DNA of 64,000 bases from Mesorhizobium kowhaii (GTDB lineage Bacteria > Pseudomonadota > Alphaproteobacteria > Rhizobiales > Rhizobiaceae). The first letter of the stretch is position 1. Every line of letters starts with the position of its first letter. Both the position numbers and the translations under genes were made by a program. The notes under the pieces are model-generated. The model was given only the letters and a program-made list of their open reading frames with translations, ran no database searches and was not told where the DNA came from. The stretch covers positions 186,001-250,000 of the forward strand of contig NZ_MZXV01000076.1 of assembly GCF_003253745.1 (NCBI RefSeq), given 5' to 3'. This document shows, one piece after another, positions 46,245-54,555 of this stretch.

Positions 46245-47123
46245 TCACCAGCTTCCTGAAGAACCGCCACCACCGGACGAACCGCCGCCACCGGAAAACC
46301 CGCCGCCGCTGCTTGAGCCGGACGACCACCCGCCACCGGAACTTCCCGACGACCAGCCGCTGCCCGACGACGAACCCGTTGTCCAGCTGCTGCCCGAGGA
46401 TCCGCTCGGTCCGCGGCCGTAACGAAACGTCATGCCCAGCCATTTGTACACGCCCGGCGACAGCTTTGTGCCGAACATCGGCGGCAAGAACGCCATCGCC
46501 ATCCCGCCGAAAAACATCGTCGCCCACAGGATCAGGAACACCGCGACGATGGGGTCGATGGAGCTGGCGTGGGGCGGGTTGCGGGCGCCGCGCGCTTCCA
46601 GCTCCTCCGGATTGCCTTCCAGCACCATGACCATGTCGTCGACGGCCTTGCTGATGCCGCCGGAGAAATCGCCGGCACGGAAGGCCGGCACCATGTCGTT
46701 TTCGATGATCAGCTTGGTGTGCAGGTCGGTCAGCGTGCCTTCCAGCCCATAGCCGACCTCGATGCGCATTTTGTGGTCGTTCTTGGCCACGAGCAAAAGC
46801 GCGCCATTGTTCTCGCCGGCCTGGCCAAGTTTCCAGAAGCGGAACAGCCGGTTGGCGTAGGGCTCGATCTCCTCGCCATCGAGGCTGTTGATGGTCGCGA
46901 CGACGATCTGGTCGGAGCCCTTTGTCTCGAAATCGGCGAGTTTTTGCGTCAACGCTGCCTTGGTCGCGGCATCGATGATGCCGGCATTGTCGACGACACG
47001 CCCCGTCAGCGCCGGCAACTCGGCGGCGAAGGCCGTGACCCCGAAAAACAGCGCCGCCACAGCCACCAGGACTGCCGCGGCGAAGCGGCCGGGTCTCGAC
47101 AGGCTGATGGTGCGTGTCGTCAT
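46245..47123 (-). CDS. TPM domain (YgcG-like) exported protein, copy 1
   Basis: A 292-residue protein with a signal peptide (AAVLVAVAALFFGVTAFAAE), a TPM domain (about residues 38-180: LTGRVVDNAGIID, KGSDQIVVATINSLDG, ENNGALLLVAKNDHK, GYGLEGTLTDL), a membrane segment near residue 205 and a low-complexity Gly/Ser tail ending GGGGSSGSW. The start at 47123 gives the signal peptide; the frame stays open for 40 unrelated codons upstream. It is nearly identical to the next gene upstream over the TPM domain at DNA level and lies 4 nt after its stop, so it is a tandem duplicate. Confidence 0.88.
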   Translation of the reverse strand: MTTRTISLSRPGRFAAAVLVAVAALFFGVTAFAAELPALTGRVVDNAGIIDAATKAALTQKLADFETKGSDQIVVATINSLDGEEIEPYANRLFRFWKLGQAGENNGALLLVAKNDHKMRIEVGYGLEGTLTDLHTKLIIENDMVPAFRAGDFSGGISKAVDDMVMVLEGNPEELEARGARNPPHASSIDPIVAVFLILWATMFFGGMAMAFLPPMFGTKLSPGVYKWLGMTFRYGRGPSGSSGSSWTTGSSSGSGWSSGSSGGGWSSGSSSGGGFSGGGGSSGGGGSSGSW

Positions 47124-47127
47124 GCCG

Positions 47128-47919
47128 TCACCAGCTTCCCGAAGAGCCGCCGCCGCCGGACGAACCGCCGCCGCCGGAAAAGCCACCACCGCCACCACCC
47201 GAAGACCAGCCGCCGCCGGAACTTCCCGACGACCAGCCGCCACCGGACGACCGTCGGTGTGGCTCGAAGGTCATGCCGAGCCAGCGATAGCGGCCGGGAC
47301 CGAGCTTCTGGCCGAAGATCGGCGGCAGGACGGAGACCGCGATGCTGCCGAAGAAGATGATCGCCCAGATGCTGATGAAGACGGCGAAGAACAAGTCGTC
47401 GGAATTGAAGGGCGCCTGCTGGTTGCGCTCGCCACGCGCCACCAGTTCCTCCGGATTGCCTTCCAGCACCATGATCATGTCGTCGACGGCCTTGCTGATG
47501 CCGCCGGAGAAATCGCCGGCGCGGAAAGCCGGCACCATATCGTTTTCGATGATCAGCTTGGTGTGCAGGTCGGTCAGCGTGCCTTCCAGCCCATAGCCGA
47601 CCTCGATGCGCATCTTGTGGTCGTCCCTGGCCACCAGCAGCAGGACGCCATTGTTTTCCTTCGCCTGGCCGAGCTTCCAGAAGCGGAACAGCCGGTTGGC
47701 GTAAGGTTCGATCTCCTCGCCGTCGAGACTGTTGATGGTGGCAACGACGATCTGGTCGGAACCTTTTGTCTCGAAATCGGCGAGTTTTTGCGTCAACGCT
47801 GCCTTGGTCGCGGCATCGATGATGCCTGCAATGTCGACGACACGGCCCGTCAGGGCGGGTAGATCGGCGGCGAAGGCAGTGAGGGGAAGGAAGAGGAGAC
47901 TTAGAATGGCATACAGCAA
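47128..47919 (-). CDS. TPM domain (YgcG-like) exported protein, copy 2
   Basis: A 263-residue paralogue of the preceding entry: signal peptide (LYAILSLLFLPLTAFAAD), TPM domain with the same motifs, a membrane segment, and a Gly/Ser tail ending GGGGSSGSW. The start is uncertain. The only in-frame start codon next to the signal peptide is TTG at 47919, with AAGGA 14 nt upstream. The frame stays open to 48201, but that extension is the translation of an inverted repeat (47965-48075) and other repeats. The element may have replaced the original start region. If a distant start is used the signal peptide would be internal. Confidence 0.75.
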   Translation of the reverse strand: MLYAILSLLFLPLTAFAADLPALTGRVVDIAGIIDAATKAALTQKLADFETKGSDQIVVATINSLDGEEIEPYANRLFRFWKLGQAKENNGVLLLVARDDHKMRIEVGYGLEGTLTDLHTKLIIENDMVPAFRAGDFSGGISKAVDDMIMVLEGNPEELVARGERNQQAPFNSDDLFFAVFISIWAIIFFGSIAVSVLPPIFGQKLGPGRYRWLGMTFEPHRRSSGGGWSSGSSGGGWSSGGGGGGFSGGGGSSGGGGSSGSW

Positions 47920-48224
47920 GGCAAGGTTAGCGATCCTTCGCGCCCCCCTCTGTCCTGCCGGACATCTCCCCCTCAAGGGGGGAGATTGGCTGTCATCGCT
48001 GACAGCAACTCGTCTGCAACGTAGAAAATTGGCGAAAGCGGAAAAACTGCCAATCTCCCCCCTTGAGGGGGGTGAGGCGTGGTCCGCGTAGCGGACGGAA
48101 AGCCAATTGCTTGGCTTTCCGAGCGACGAACGCCCGGAGCGACAGCGAAGGGCCGGGTCCGGTAGGACAGAGCGGGGTGGGACGGAGCACAAGGCCGACA
48201 AAAACCAGCCTCACCAGGCGTTCT
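47920..48224. other. Repeat-filled gap between lemA-type gene and TPM copy 2
   Basis: 305 bp with no gene I support. It holds element D (47965-48075), the perfect hairpin GGAAAGCCA/TGGCTTTCC (around 48098-48121) and GTCCGC/GCGGAC. All of it lies inside a presumed operon, so it will be transcribed and folded as RNA. Confidence 0.7.
47965..48075. repeat. Inverted-repeat element D
   Basis: Perfect 21-bp arms CCCTCAAGGGGGGAGATTGG plus C (47970-47990) and their complement at 48049-48069, each arm itself a small CCCTC..GAGGG hairpin. The interior has TGTCA-TCGC-TGACA. A related one-sided fragment is at 41556-41585 (CCTCCCCCACGAGAGGGGAG and then ATTGGCAGC). Confidence 0.82.
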
Positions 48225-48863
48225 TCACCCGCCCTGCTTGGTGCCGAAATCGACCTTCGGCGTCTGCAGCTTGTCGTCGTCGATGGTGAAGTTGGCAAAG
48301 GGCTGGTTGCTGCGGAACCAGAACGTTGCCCACAGCACCGAGGGGAAGGTCCTCAGCGTCAGATTGTAGTCCCGCACCGCCTGGATGTAGTCGCGCCGCG
48401 CCACCGCGATGCGGTTTTCGGTGCCTTCGAGCTGCGCCTGCAGCGCCAGGAAATTCTGGTTGGCCTTGAGGTCGGGATAGTTCTCCACCACCGCCAACAG
48501 CCGCGACAATGCGCTGGTCAGGCCGGCCTGGCTGTCCTGGAATTTCTTGAAGGCTTCGGGGTCGTTCAGCGTTTCAGGCGTCACCGTTATCTGCGTTGCC
48601 TTGGCGCGGGCCTCGACCACGGCGTCGAGCGTGTCCTTTTCATGCGCGGCGTAGCCCTTGACCGTCTCGACCAGGTTGGGGATGAGGTCGGCGCGGCGCT
48701 GATACTGGTTCAGCACCTCGCTCCATGCCGCCTTGGCGTTTTCCTCCGCCGTCGGGATGGTGTTGTAGCCGCAGCCGGCAAGCAGCGGCAGCACGATCGC
48801 CATCATCAGGAAGGCGGGCAGCGCGCGGAACATCGACGGTGGAGCAAGACGCTGGGCAAACAT
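48225..48863 (-). CDS. LemA family lipoprotein
   Basis: A 212-residue LemA-type protein, a helical-bundle family anchored at the membrane. The N-terminus carries a lipobox-like LLAGC after a hydrophobic stretch (residues about 12-32), followed by YNTIPTAEENAKAAWSEV, the repeat-like ARRDYIQAVRDYNLTLRTFPS and the FANF segment. The start at 48863 follows GAGGGA; a frame open for 113 more codons upstream has no LemA character. LemA proteins are commonly linked with TPM proteins, as here. It is the first gene of the four-gene operon. Confidence 0.9.
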   Translation of the reverse strand: MFAQRLAPPSMFRALPAFLMMAIVLPLLAGCGYNTIPTAEENAKAAWSEVLNQYQRRADLIPNLVETVKGYAAHEKDTLDAVVEARAKATQITVTPETLNDPEAFKKFQDSQAGLTSALSRLLAVVENYPDLKANQNFLALQAQLEGTENRIAVARRDYIQAVRDYNLTLRTFPSVLWATFWFRSNQPFANFTIDDDKLQTPKVDFGTKQGG

Positions 48864-49026
48864 GATGGGGTCCCTCGGTAGAAGTTGCATGCGAAGCATT
48901 ACCACAATCAGCGCGCAAGAAAACCGCCCGACCGGCAGCCGCTTGCCTGGCACGCCTGGTGGCGTTGCAAGGCTCTGTGATTGGCCGCGCGAACGCGATA
49001 AGGTCTGAGCAAAACGGGACATCATC

Positions 49027-49278
49027 ATGGCGCAACGCCAGGACAGCGAGAGGGAATCGCGCCGTATCCTCGAGCGCATCGCGCGCGAGACGGATCCGGC
49101 CGGCAATTCGTTTGTGGCGCGCAGCACGAAAGGCATGCGCGACCACGTCACCGCGGCCGATGCCGACCGTGCCGACCCGATCGAAGTCTGGGGCACGCGC
49201 ATTGGCCGGACAATCGGCCTGCTCCTGACACTGGGCCTGATGGTCTGGCTTGTGCTTTACGTCATCCGGGGCAGCTAG
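49027..49278 (+). CDS. Small membrane protein of unknown function
   Basis: An 83-residue product. The N-terminal half is charged (RESRRILERIARETDP), and the C-terminal segment (residues about 60-79, RTIGLLLTLGLMVWLVLYVI) is a single transmembrane helix, so it is probably tail-anchored. It resembles small conserved rhizobial proteins I cannot name. The pyridoxal kinase gene follows 13 nt later and is probably co-transcribed. It is divergent from the LemA gene. Confidence 0.75.
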   Translation: MAQRQDSERESRRILERIARETDPAGNSFVARSTKGMRDHVTAADADRADPIEVWGTRIGRTIGLLLTLGLMVWLVLYVIRGS

Positions 49279-49291
49279 GAATCAAAGAACA

Positions 49292-50176
49292 ATGAGCGCC
49301 GAAAAAACCGACGCGCCGCGTGCGGTCATCGTCATCTCCAGCCATGTCGCGCGCGGCTCGGTCGGCAACCGCGCCGCAGTCTTTGCGCTGGAGACGCTGG
49401 GCTTTCCAGTCTGGGCGGTGCCGACAATCATCCTGCCCTGGCACCCCGGCCATGGGCGGGCGACACGGATCGTGCCGCCGCTCGATCAGTTCAAGGCGCT
49501 GATGGCCGATCTCGAGCGCGCGCCATGGCTGGGCGAAGTCGGCGCCGTGCTGTCCGGCTATCTCGGCGAGCCAGGCCAGGCCGAGGCCGTTGCCTCTCTG
49601 GTTGCCGCCGTGAAGGCCAGGACGCCTGACGCCGTCTATATCTGCGATCCGGTGATGGGCGATTCGGGTGGCCTGTACGTGCCGGAACCGACTGCCGCTG
49701 TCATGCGCGATCGGCTGATGCCAATCGCCGACATCGCCACCCCCAATCGCTACGAACTGGAATGGATGGCCGGCGCCCCGTTGCCCGACCTGAAATCGGT
49801 GATCGCGGCCGCCCTTCACGCCGGCCCATCGACCATGCTGGTCACCTCGGCGCCGTCGATGATGACCGGCGGCACCGGCAACCTTCTGCTCGACGGCAAC
49901 CAGGTGCTGCTGGCCGAGCACCGCCTGATCGACAAGCCGCCGAATGGACTGGGCGACCTGACGGCGGCCGTCTACCTAGCGCGCATCCTGTCCGGCCAGC
50001 CGGCGATCAAGGCGCTGCAGTCGACCACGGCGGCGGTCTACGAGATCCTGGCGCGCACCGCCAAGCGCGGCGGCGACGAATTGCAGCTCGAAACCGACGC
50101 ACAGAGCCTGTCGCACCCGATGGCGATGGTGCAGCTTCGCCACCTCACGCATCCGGGGCGGGACCGCAGGGCGTGA
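49292..50176 (+). CDS. pdxY: Pyridoxal kinase
   Basis: A 294-residue ribokinase-fold kinase of the PdxY/PdxK family in vitamin B6 salvage; it phosphorylates pyridoxal. SSHVARGSVGNRAAVFALE at the N-terminus, VYICDPVMGDSGGLYV in the middle, TPNRYELEWMAG, and the anion-hole motif GLGDLTAAVYLA near the C-terminus mark the family. The usual GTGD is GLGD here, as in related PdxY proteins. The ATG at 49292 is preferred over an upstream frame that overlaps the previous gene. The stop overlaps the GTG of the DUF429 gene. Confidence 0.92.
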   Translation: MSAEKTDAPRAVIVISSHVARGSVGNRAAVFALETLGFPVWAVPTIILPWHPGHGRATRIVPPLDQFKALMADLERAPWLGEVGAVLSGYLGEPGQAEAVASLVAAVKARTPDAVYICDPVMGDSGGLYVPEPTAAVMRDRLMPIADIATPNRYELEWMAGAPLPDLKSVIAAALHAGPSTMLVTSAPSMMTGGTGNLLLDGNQVLLAEHRLIDKPPNGLGDLTAAVYLARILSGQPAIKALQSTTAAVYEILARTAKRGGDELQLETDAQSLSHPMAMVQLRHLTHPGRDRRA

Positions 50177-50967
50177 CTCCAGCCACGACCGCCGTGCTTG
50201 TCGGCGTCGACGGCTGCAAGGCCGGTTGGATCGCCGTACGGCACGATCTCGGTTCGACACCTCGTAACCCCGGTTCGACACCTTCCGTCGCTGTCTTTGC
50301 AAGCTTCGCCGCCCTGCTTGCAGCACTCCCCGCTGACGCGATCGTCGCTGTCGATATGCCGATCGGTCTGCCCGAGCTTTCGAAAAGAGGCGGGCGCGGA
50401 CCGGAAGCGCTGGTGCGGCCGCTGCTCGGGCAGCGGCAATCCAGTGTCTTTTCGATCCCGTCTCGCGCCGCGCTCTATGCCGACACGGGCGACTTCACCA
50501 CAGTCGAAGCCTGGTACGCCGCGCATCGCCGGGCAAGCGAGGTGGCCATGACCACATCCGACCCGCCGCGCGGTGTTTCGATCCAGGCGTTTGGTATCTT
50601 TTCGAAGATCCGCGAGATCGACGCCCTGCTCATCGCCCGGCCCGAATTGCGCAGCCGCGTCTTCGAATCGCATCCGGAAGTCGCCTTCTGCCGGCTGAAC
50701 GGCGATCAGGCCATGCAGCTGCCGAAGAAGATAAAGGGCAGCATCAATCCGGCCGGCATGGCGGAACGCAAGGCGCTGCTAAGCCGCCATGGCTATGAGA
50801 TGAGCTTTCTCGACGAGCCGCCGCCGCGCGGTGCCGCCGCCGATGATTTTCTCGATGCAGCCGCGATGATGCTGATTGCCGGTCGCATCGCCAGCGGCGA
50901 GGCACGGCCATTTCCCGACCCGCCGGGCCGTGACAGTTTGGGCATCCCCGTCGCGATCTGGGCGTGA
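50173..50967 (+). CDS. DUF429 domain protein (RNase H-fold, predicted nuclease)
   Basis: A 264-residue protein of the DUF429 family (predicted RNase H-like fold). It starts near VGVDGCKAGWIAV, has VDMPIGLP in the second strand and SHPEVAFC (ESHPEVAFCRLNG), then an AADDFLDAAAMMLIAGRI helix at the end. These acidic residues could bind metal. GTG at 50173 overlaps the pdxY stop (GTGA), which gives the expected N-terminus. The relation to B6 metabolism, if any, is unknown. A palindromic repeat follows the gene. Confidence 0.85.
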   Translation: MTPATTAVLVGVDGCKAGWIAVRHDLGSTPRNPGSTPSVAVFASFAALLAALPADAIVAVDMPIGLPELSKRGGRGPEALVRPLLGQRQSSVFSIPSRAALYADTGDFTTVEAWYAAHRRASEVAMTTSDPPRGVSIQAFGIFSKIREIDALLIARPELRSRVFESHPEVAFCRLNGDQAMQLPKKIKGSINPAGMAERKALLSRHGYEMSFLDEPPPRGAAADDFLDAAAMMLIAGRIASGEARPFPDPPGRDSLGIPVAIWA

Positions 50968-50974
50968 GCCCCAA

Positions 50975-51018
50975 GCAATTCCAGGAAAAATGCGAAACAG
51001 TTTCCGTCCGCAATTGCG
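50975..51018. repeat. Palindromic repeat, AATTCC-arm type
   Basis: GCAATTCC ... CAATTGC around a degenerate core (GGAAAAATGCGAAACAGTTTCC). It is the first of two copies upstream of the carbonic anhydrase gene. Confidence 0.7.
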
Positions 51019-51126
51019 TTGAAACAAAGAGATAGCTCGAGCCATGCACCTTGCATGGCGATTGCCGGGCAGCCATCTGCAATTCGGCATTGCCCGCAAC
51101 AGGCTTTTGCCGTTAGAGCCTCTTTA

Positions 51127-51172
51127 GAGCAATTCCAGGAAAAGTGTGAAACGGTTTTCCGTCCGGAATTGC
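51127..51172. repeat. Palindromic repeat, AATTCC-arm type
   Basis: GCAATTCC (51128-51135) and GGAATTGC (51164-51171) surround GGAAAAGTGTGAAACGGTTTTCC, the clearest copy of this core. It lies about 70 bp before the carbonic anhydrase start. Confidence 0.82.
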
Positions 51173-51238
51173 GTCAAAACAAACAGAGACCCGCAACGAG
51201 CTGCCGCATCCAACCCGGAAAGGCTCCAGACGCCGCCC

Positions 51239-51883
51239 ATGTCCCATCTCCCTGACCATCTTCTCGCCGGCTACCGCAATTTCATGACCGGCCGCTATCT
51301 CACCGAGAGCGGACGCTATCGCGAGCTTGCCCGCGAAGGCCAGGCACCGGAAACGATGATCGTCGCCTGCTGCGACTCCCGCGCGGCCCCCGAAGCGATC
51401 TTCGACGCCGGCCCCGGCGAACTCTTCGTGCTGCGCAATGTCGGCAATCTGGTGCCGCCCTACGCGCCGGACGGCGAGTTTCATTCGACCTCTGCCGCGC
51501 TCGAATTCGCGGTGCAGAGCCTCAAGGTGAAGAACATCGTCGTCATGGGCCATGGTCGCTGCGGCGGCATCCGCGCCGCGCTCGACACCAATTCCGCACC
51601 GCTGTCGCCCGGCGACTTCATCGGCAAATGGATGAGCCTCATCGCGCCGGCGGCCGAGACCGTGTCCTCCAGCACCTTCATGACGGCGTCGGAACGCCAG
51701 ACCGCGCTGGAGCGTATTTCGATCCGCTATTCCATCGCCAATCTCAGAACCTTTCCTTGCGTCTCGATCCTCGAAGGCAAGGGGAGGCTGTCGCTGCATG
51801 GCGCCTGGTTCGACATTTCGACCGGCGAACTCTGGGTGATGAACAAGGAGACCGGCGATTTCGAACGGCCGGAGATGGCGTAG
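51239..51883 (+). CDS. Beta-class carbonic anhydrase
   Basis: A 214-residue beta carbonic anhydrase, cytosolic, interconverting CO2 and bicarbonate. The zinc ligands are Cys45 in CCDSR (with the Asp46-Arg48 dyad), His105 and Cys108 in GHGRCGG. LRNVGNLVPPY is the usual substrate-pocket region. Length is normal. The start at 51239 (MSHLPDH) is chosen because the frame upstream is a translation of the palindromic repeat. A palindromic element directly follows the stop. Confidence 0.94.
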   Translation: MSHLPDHLLAGYRNFMTGRYLTESGRYRELAREGQAPETMIVACCDSRAAPEAIFDAGPGELFVLRNVGNLVPPYAPDGEFHSTSAALEFAVQSLKVKNIVVMGHGRCGGIRAALDTNSAPLSPGDFIGKWMSLIAPAAETVSSSTFMTASERQTALERISIRYSIANLRTFPCVSILEGKGRLSLHGAWFDISTGELWVMNKETGDFERPEMA

Positions 51884-51952
51884 ACCATGATCCCGAACCG
51901 AAGGATCGCGCCGGCGAAAGTCGCAATCGGTTTTTCGGGTAAGCTCATGGTC
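51883..51952. repeat. Palindromic element with GACCATGA arms
   Basis: GACCATGA (51883-51890) and TCATGGTC (51945-51952) enclose ATCCCGAACCGAAGG and a degenerate core GAAAGTCGCAATCGGTTTTTCGGG. It starts at the carbonic anhydrase stop codon and ends 24 bp before the next gene. Confidence 0.75.
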
Positions 51953-51975
51953 AAACAGCAAGACGGTGGCAGCAC

Positions 51976-52392
51976 ATGATGGGAGATCGCCGTTCGATCA
52001 CTTTCGTCGCGGCAGCGTTGCTGTTTTCGATCATTCCTGTTCGCGCCGACGATGGCGCCATCATCAGCCGCTGGTATTCGGCACTGCTGGTGGCCGATCG
52101 CACCGAACTGTCCGACCTGCTCGCCGATGACGTCCGCATAAAGCTTGAAGACCTCGGCATCGTGCAAAGCAAGCAGGAATTCATCGCCTCGATTGACGAA
52201 TGGCAAGGCGCCGTCGCGGGTGCGGAGATCCGGCACCGGATCGAGAAGAGCGAAGGCGGCGTCACCACGGTGATCGCCTGCTATGATTTTCCCAACAACG
52301 ACATGCTGATGCAGGAAACCTTCGCGGTGACCGACAACCGCATCACCGCCAGCTCGCAAGCGGCGATCGCCGAAAACTGCGACGATTACTGA
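51976..52392 (+). CDS. Exported NTF2-like/SnoaL-like protein
   Basis: A 138-residue product. A signal peptide covers roughly residues 1-24 (RRSITFVAAALLFSIIPVRAD). The mature part (IISRWYSALLVADRTELSDLLADDVRIKL) looks like an NTF2/SnoaL alpha+beta barrel, although I cannot name a subfamily. Two adjacent ATGs (51976, 51979) are available. It has a cysteine late (AENCDDY). Probably periplasmic. It lies between repeat elements and stands alone. Confidence 0.7.
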   Translation: MMGDRRSITFVAAALLFSIIPVRADDGAIISRWYSALLVADRTELSDLLADDVRIKLEDLGIVQSKQEFIASIDEWQGAVAGAEIRHRIEKSEGGVTTVIACYDFPNNDMLMQETFAVTDNRITASSQAAIAENCDDY

Positions 52393-52492
52393 CGAAAACC
52401 TGACCGGCAGCCCTGTTGCGTGCGGCGAACCTGCGCCCTACATCGGGGATGAACCGCCCTTCCCTTCGCTGCCAACATTCGAAAGATTGTCC

Positions 52493-54547
52493 ATGCCTTC
52501 CACGAAAGCCGTCGACCTCGCCGCCCATCCGCTGACCGCGTGGCAAGGGCCGCTCGGCCTGCCCGATTTCACCCGCATTGGTGACGACGACTTTTCCCCG
52601 GCCTTCGATGCGGCGCTGAAGGCGCATGAGGCGGAGATCGAGGCGATCGCCGGCAACCAGGATGCGCCGACCATCGAGAACACGCTGCAAGCGTTGGAAC
52701 TCGGTGGTGAGGCACTCGACCGTGTCTCGTCCATCTTCTGGTGCCGCGCCGGCGCCTACACCAACGAGACGATCCAGGCACTGGAGCGCGACATCTCGCC
52801 AAAAATGTCCAGGCATTTCTCGGCGATCTCGATGAACGAGAGGCTGTTCGCCCGCATCGACGATCTCTACCAGCGCCGCGAGAGCCTGAAGCTCGATGCC
52901 GAGACGCTGCGGGTGCTGGAGAAGACCTGGAAAGGGTTTGTCCGCTCTGGCGCCAAGCTCGACGCCGACGGCAAGAAGCGGCTGGCAAATATCAACGAGG
53001 AATCGTCTTCGCTTGGCACCAGTTTCGGCCAGAATGTGCTTGCCGATGAGCGCGACTGGGCGCTGTTCCTCGACGAGGCCGACCTTGCCGGCCTGCCGGA
53101 TTTTTTGAAGAGCTCGATGGCCGAAGCCGCAGAAATGCGCGGCCAGAAGGGCCGCTATGCCATCACTTTGTCGCGCTCGATCTACGAGCCGTTCACGACC
53201 TTCTCCGAACGCCGCGACCTGCGCGAGATTGCCTTCCGCGCCTTCACCATGCGTGGCCAGAATGGCGGCGCCACCGACAACACCACTGTGGTGCGCGACA
53301 TGCTGAAGCTGCGCGCCGAAAAGGCAAAGCTGCTCGGCTACGGCTCGTTTGCCGCACTGAAGCTCGACGACACCATGGCCAAGACGCCGAGGGCAGTGCA
53401 TGCGCTGCTCGACCCGGTCTGGGAGAAGGCACTGGAAAAGGCCGCGGCCGACCAGAGCGAATTGCAGCGGCTGGCGACCGAAGCCGGCAGCAACGAAACA
53501 TTCGCCGCTTGGGACTGGCGCTTCTACCAGGAGAAGCTGCGCGCCGAAAAGTTCGCCTTCGACGAGGCGGAACTAAAACCCTATCTACAGCTCGACCGCG
53601 TCATCGACGCCTGCTTCGACGTGGCGACACGGCTGTTCGGCATCACCTTCGAGGAAAAGCAAGGCATTGCCGTATGGCATCCCGACGCGCGCGTCTTCGT
53701 GGTGAAAAATGCCGACGGCAGCGAGCGCGGCCTGTTCCTCGCCGACTATTTCGCGCGGCCGTCAAAGCGCTCCGGCGCCTGGATGAGCGCGCTCAAGTCC
53801 GGCTACAAGCTTGGCCACGGGTCGAAACCGGTGATCTACAACATCATGAACTTCGCCAAGCCGCCGGCGGGCGAGCCGGCTCTGCTGTCGGTCGACGAGG
53901 CGAAAACGCTGTTCCATGAGTTCGGCCACGCGCTGCACGGCATGCTGACCGATGTCACCTGGCCGTCGGTTTCCGGCACCTCGGTCAGCCGCGATTTCGT
54001 CGAACTGCCCTCGCAGCTCTACGAACACTGGCTGACCGTGCCGGCGGTTCTGGAAAAGCATGCGCTGCATGTGAAGACCGGCAAGCCGATGCCCAAGGCA
54101 CTGCTCGACAAGATGCTGGCGGCGCGCACCTTTGGCGCCGGCTTCGCCACGGTCGAATTCACCGCTTCGGCGCTGATCGACATGGCCTATCACGCGCGGC
54201 CGGATGCGCCAGAAGCGCCGCTTCGTTTCGAAACCGAAACGCTTGAAAAGCTCGACATGCCGGACACCATCGCCATGCGCCATCGCACTCCGCATTTCGG
54301 CCATGTGTTTTCCGGCGACGGCTATTCGGCCGGCTATTACTCCTACATGTGGTCGGAAGTGCTCGACGCCGACGCCTTCGCAGCCTTCGAGGAGACGGGC
54401 GACCCGTTCAACCCGGCGCTCGCCGAGCGGCTGCGTAAGAACATCTACGCCGCCGGCGGCTCGAAGGACCCCGAAGAACTCTACACTGCCTTCCGTGGCA
54501 AGATGCCGTCGCCTGAAGCGATGATGGCCAAGCGCGGGCTGGTGTAA
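52493..54547 (+). CDS. M3 family metallopeptidase (oligopeptidase/dipeptidyl carboxypeptidase)
   Basis: A 684-residue zinc peptidase of the M3 family. The active site is HEFGH (475-479) in LFHEFGHALHGML, with the downstream Glu of VSRDFVELPSQLYEHW. FGHVFSGDGYSAGYYSYMW is the conserved late motif. It is cytosolic (no signal peptide) and degrades short peptides; it is closer to Dcp than to oligopeptidase A, but the two are hard to tell apart by eye. The ATG at 52493 is chosen; a TTG two codons upstream is also in frame. It is convergent with the M81 peptidase gene. Confidence 0.93.
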   Translation: MPSTKAVDLAAHPLTAWQGPLGLPDFTRIGDDDFSPAFDAALKAHEAEIEAIAGNQDAPTIENTLQALELGGEALDRVSSIFWCRAGAYTNETIQALERDISPKMSRHFSAISMNERLFARIDDLYQRRESLKLDAETLRVLEKTWKGFVRSGAKLDADGKKRLANINEESSSLGTSFGQNVLADERDWALFLDEADLAGLPDFLKSSMAEAAEMRGQKGRYAITLSRSIYEPFTTFSERRDLREIAFRAFTMRGQNGGATDNTTVVRDMLKLRAEKAKLLGYGSFAALKLDDTMAKTPRAVHALLDPVWEKALEKAAADQSELQRLATEAGSNETFAAWDWRFYQEKLRAEKFAFDEAELKPYLQLDRVIDACFDVATRLFGITFEEKQGIAVWHPDARVFVVKNADGSERGLFLADYFARPSKRSGAWMSALKSGYKLGHGSKPVIYNIMNFAKPPAGEPALLSVDEAKTLFHEFGHALHGMLTDVTWPSVSGTSVSRDFVELPSQLYEHWLTVPAVLEKHALHVKTGKPMPKALLDKMLAARTFGAGFATVEFTASALIDMAYHARPDAPEAPLRFETETLEKLDMPDTIAMRHRTPHFGHVFSGDGYSAGYYSYMWSEVLDADAFAAFEETGDPFNPALAERLRKNIYAAGGSKDPEELYTAFRGKMPSPEAMMAKRGLV

Positions 54548-54555
54548 TCCAGCCC

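Noticed and set aside
48864..49202. N-terminal extension of the LemA protein
   Set aside because: It overlaps a divergent gene and lacks LemA features; the lipoprotein signal starts at 48863.
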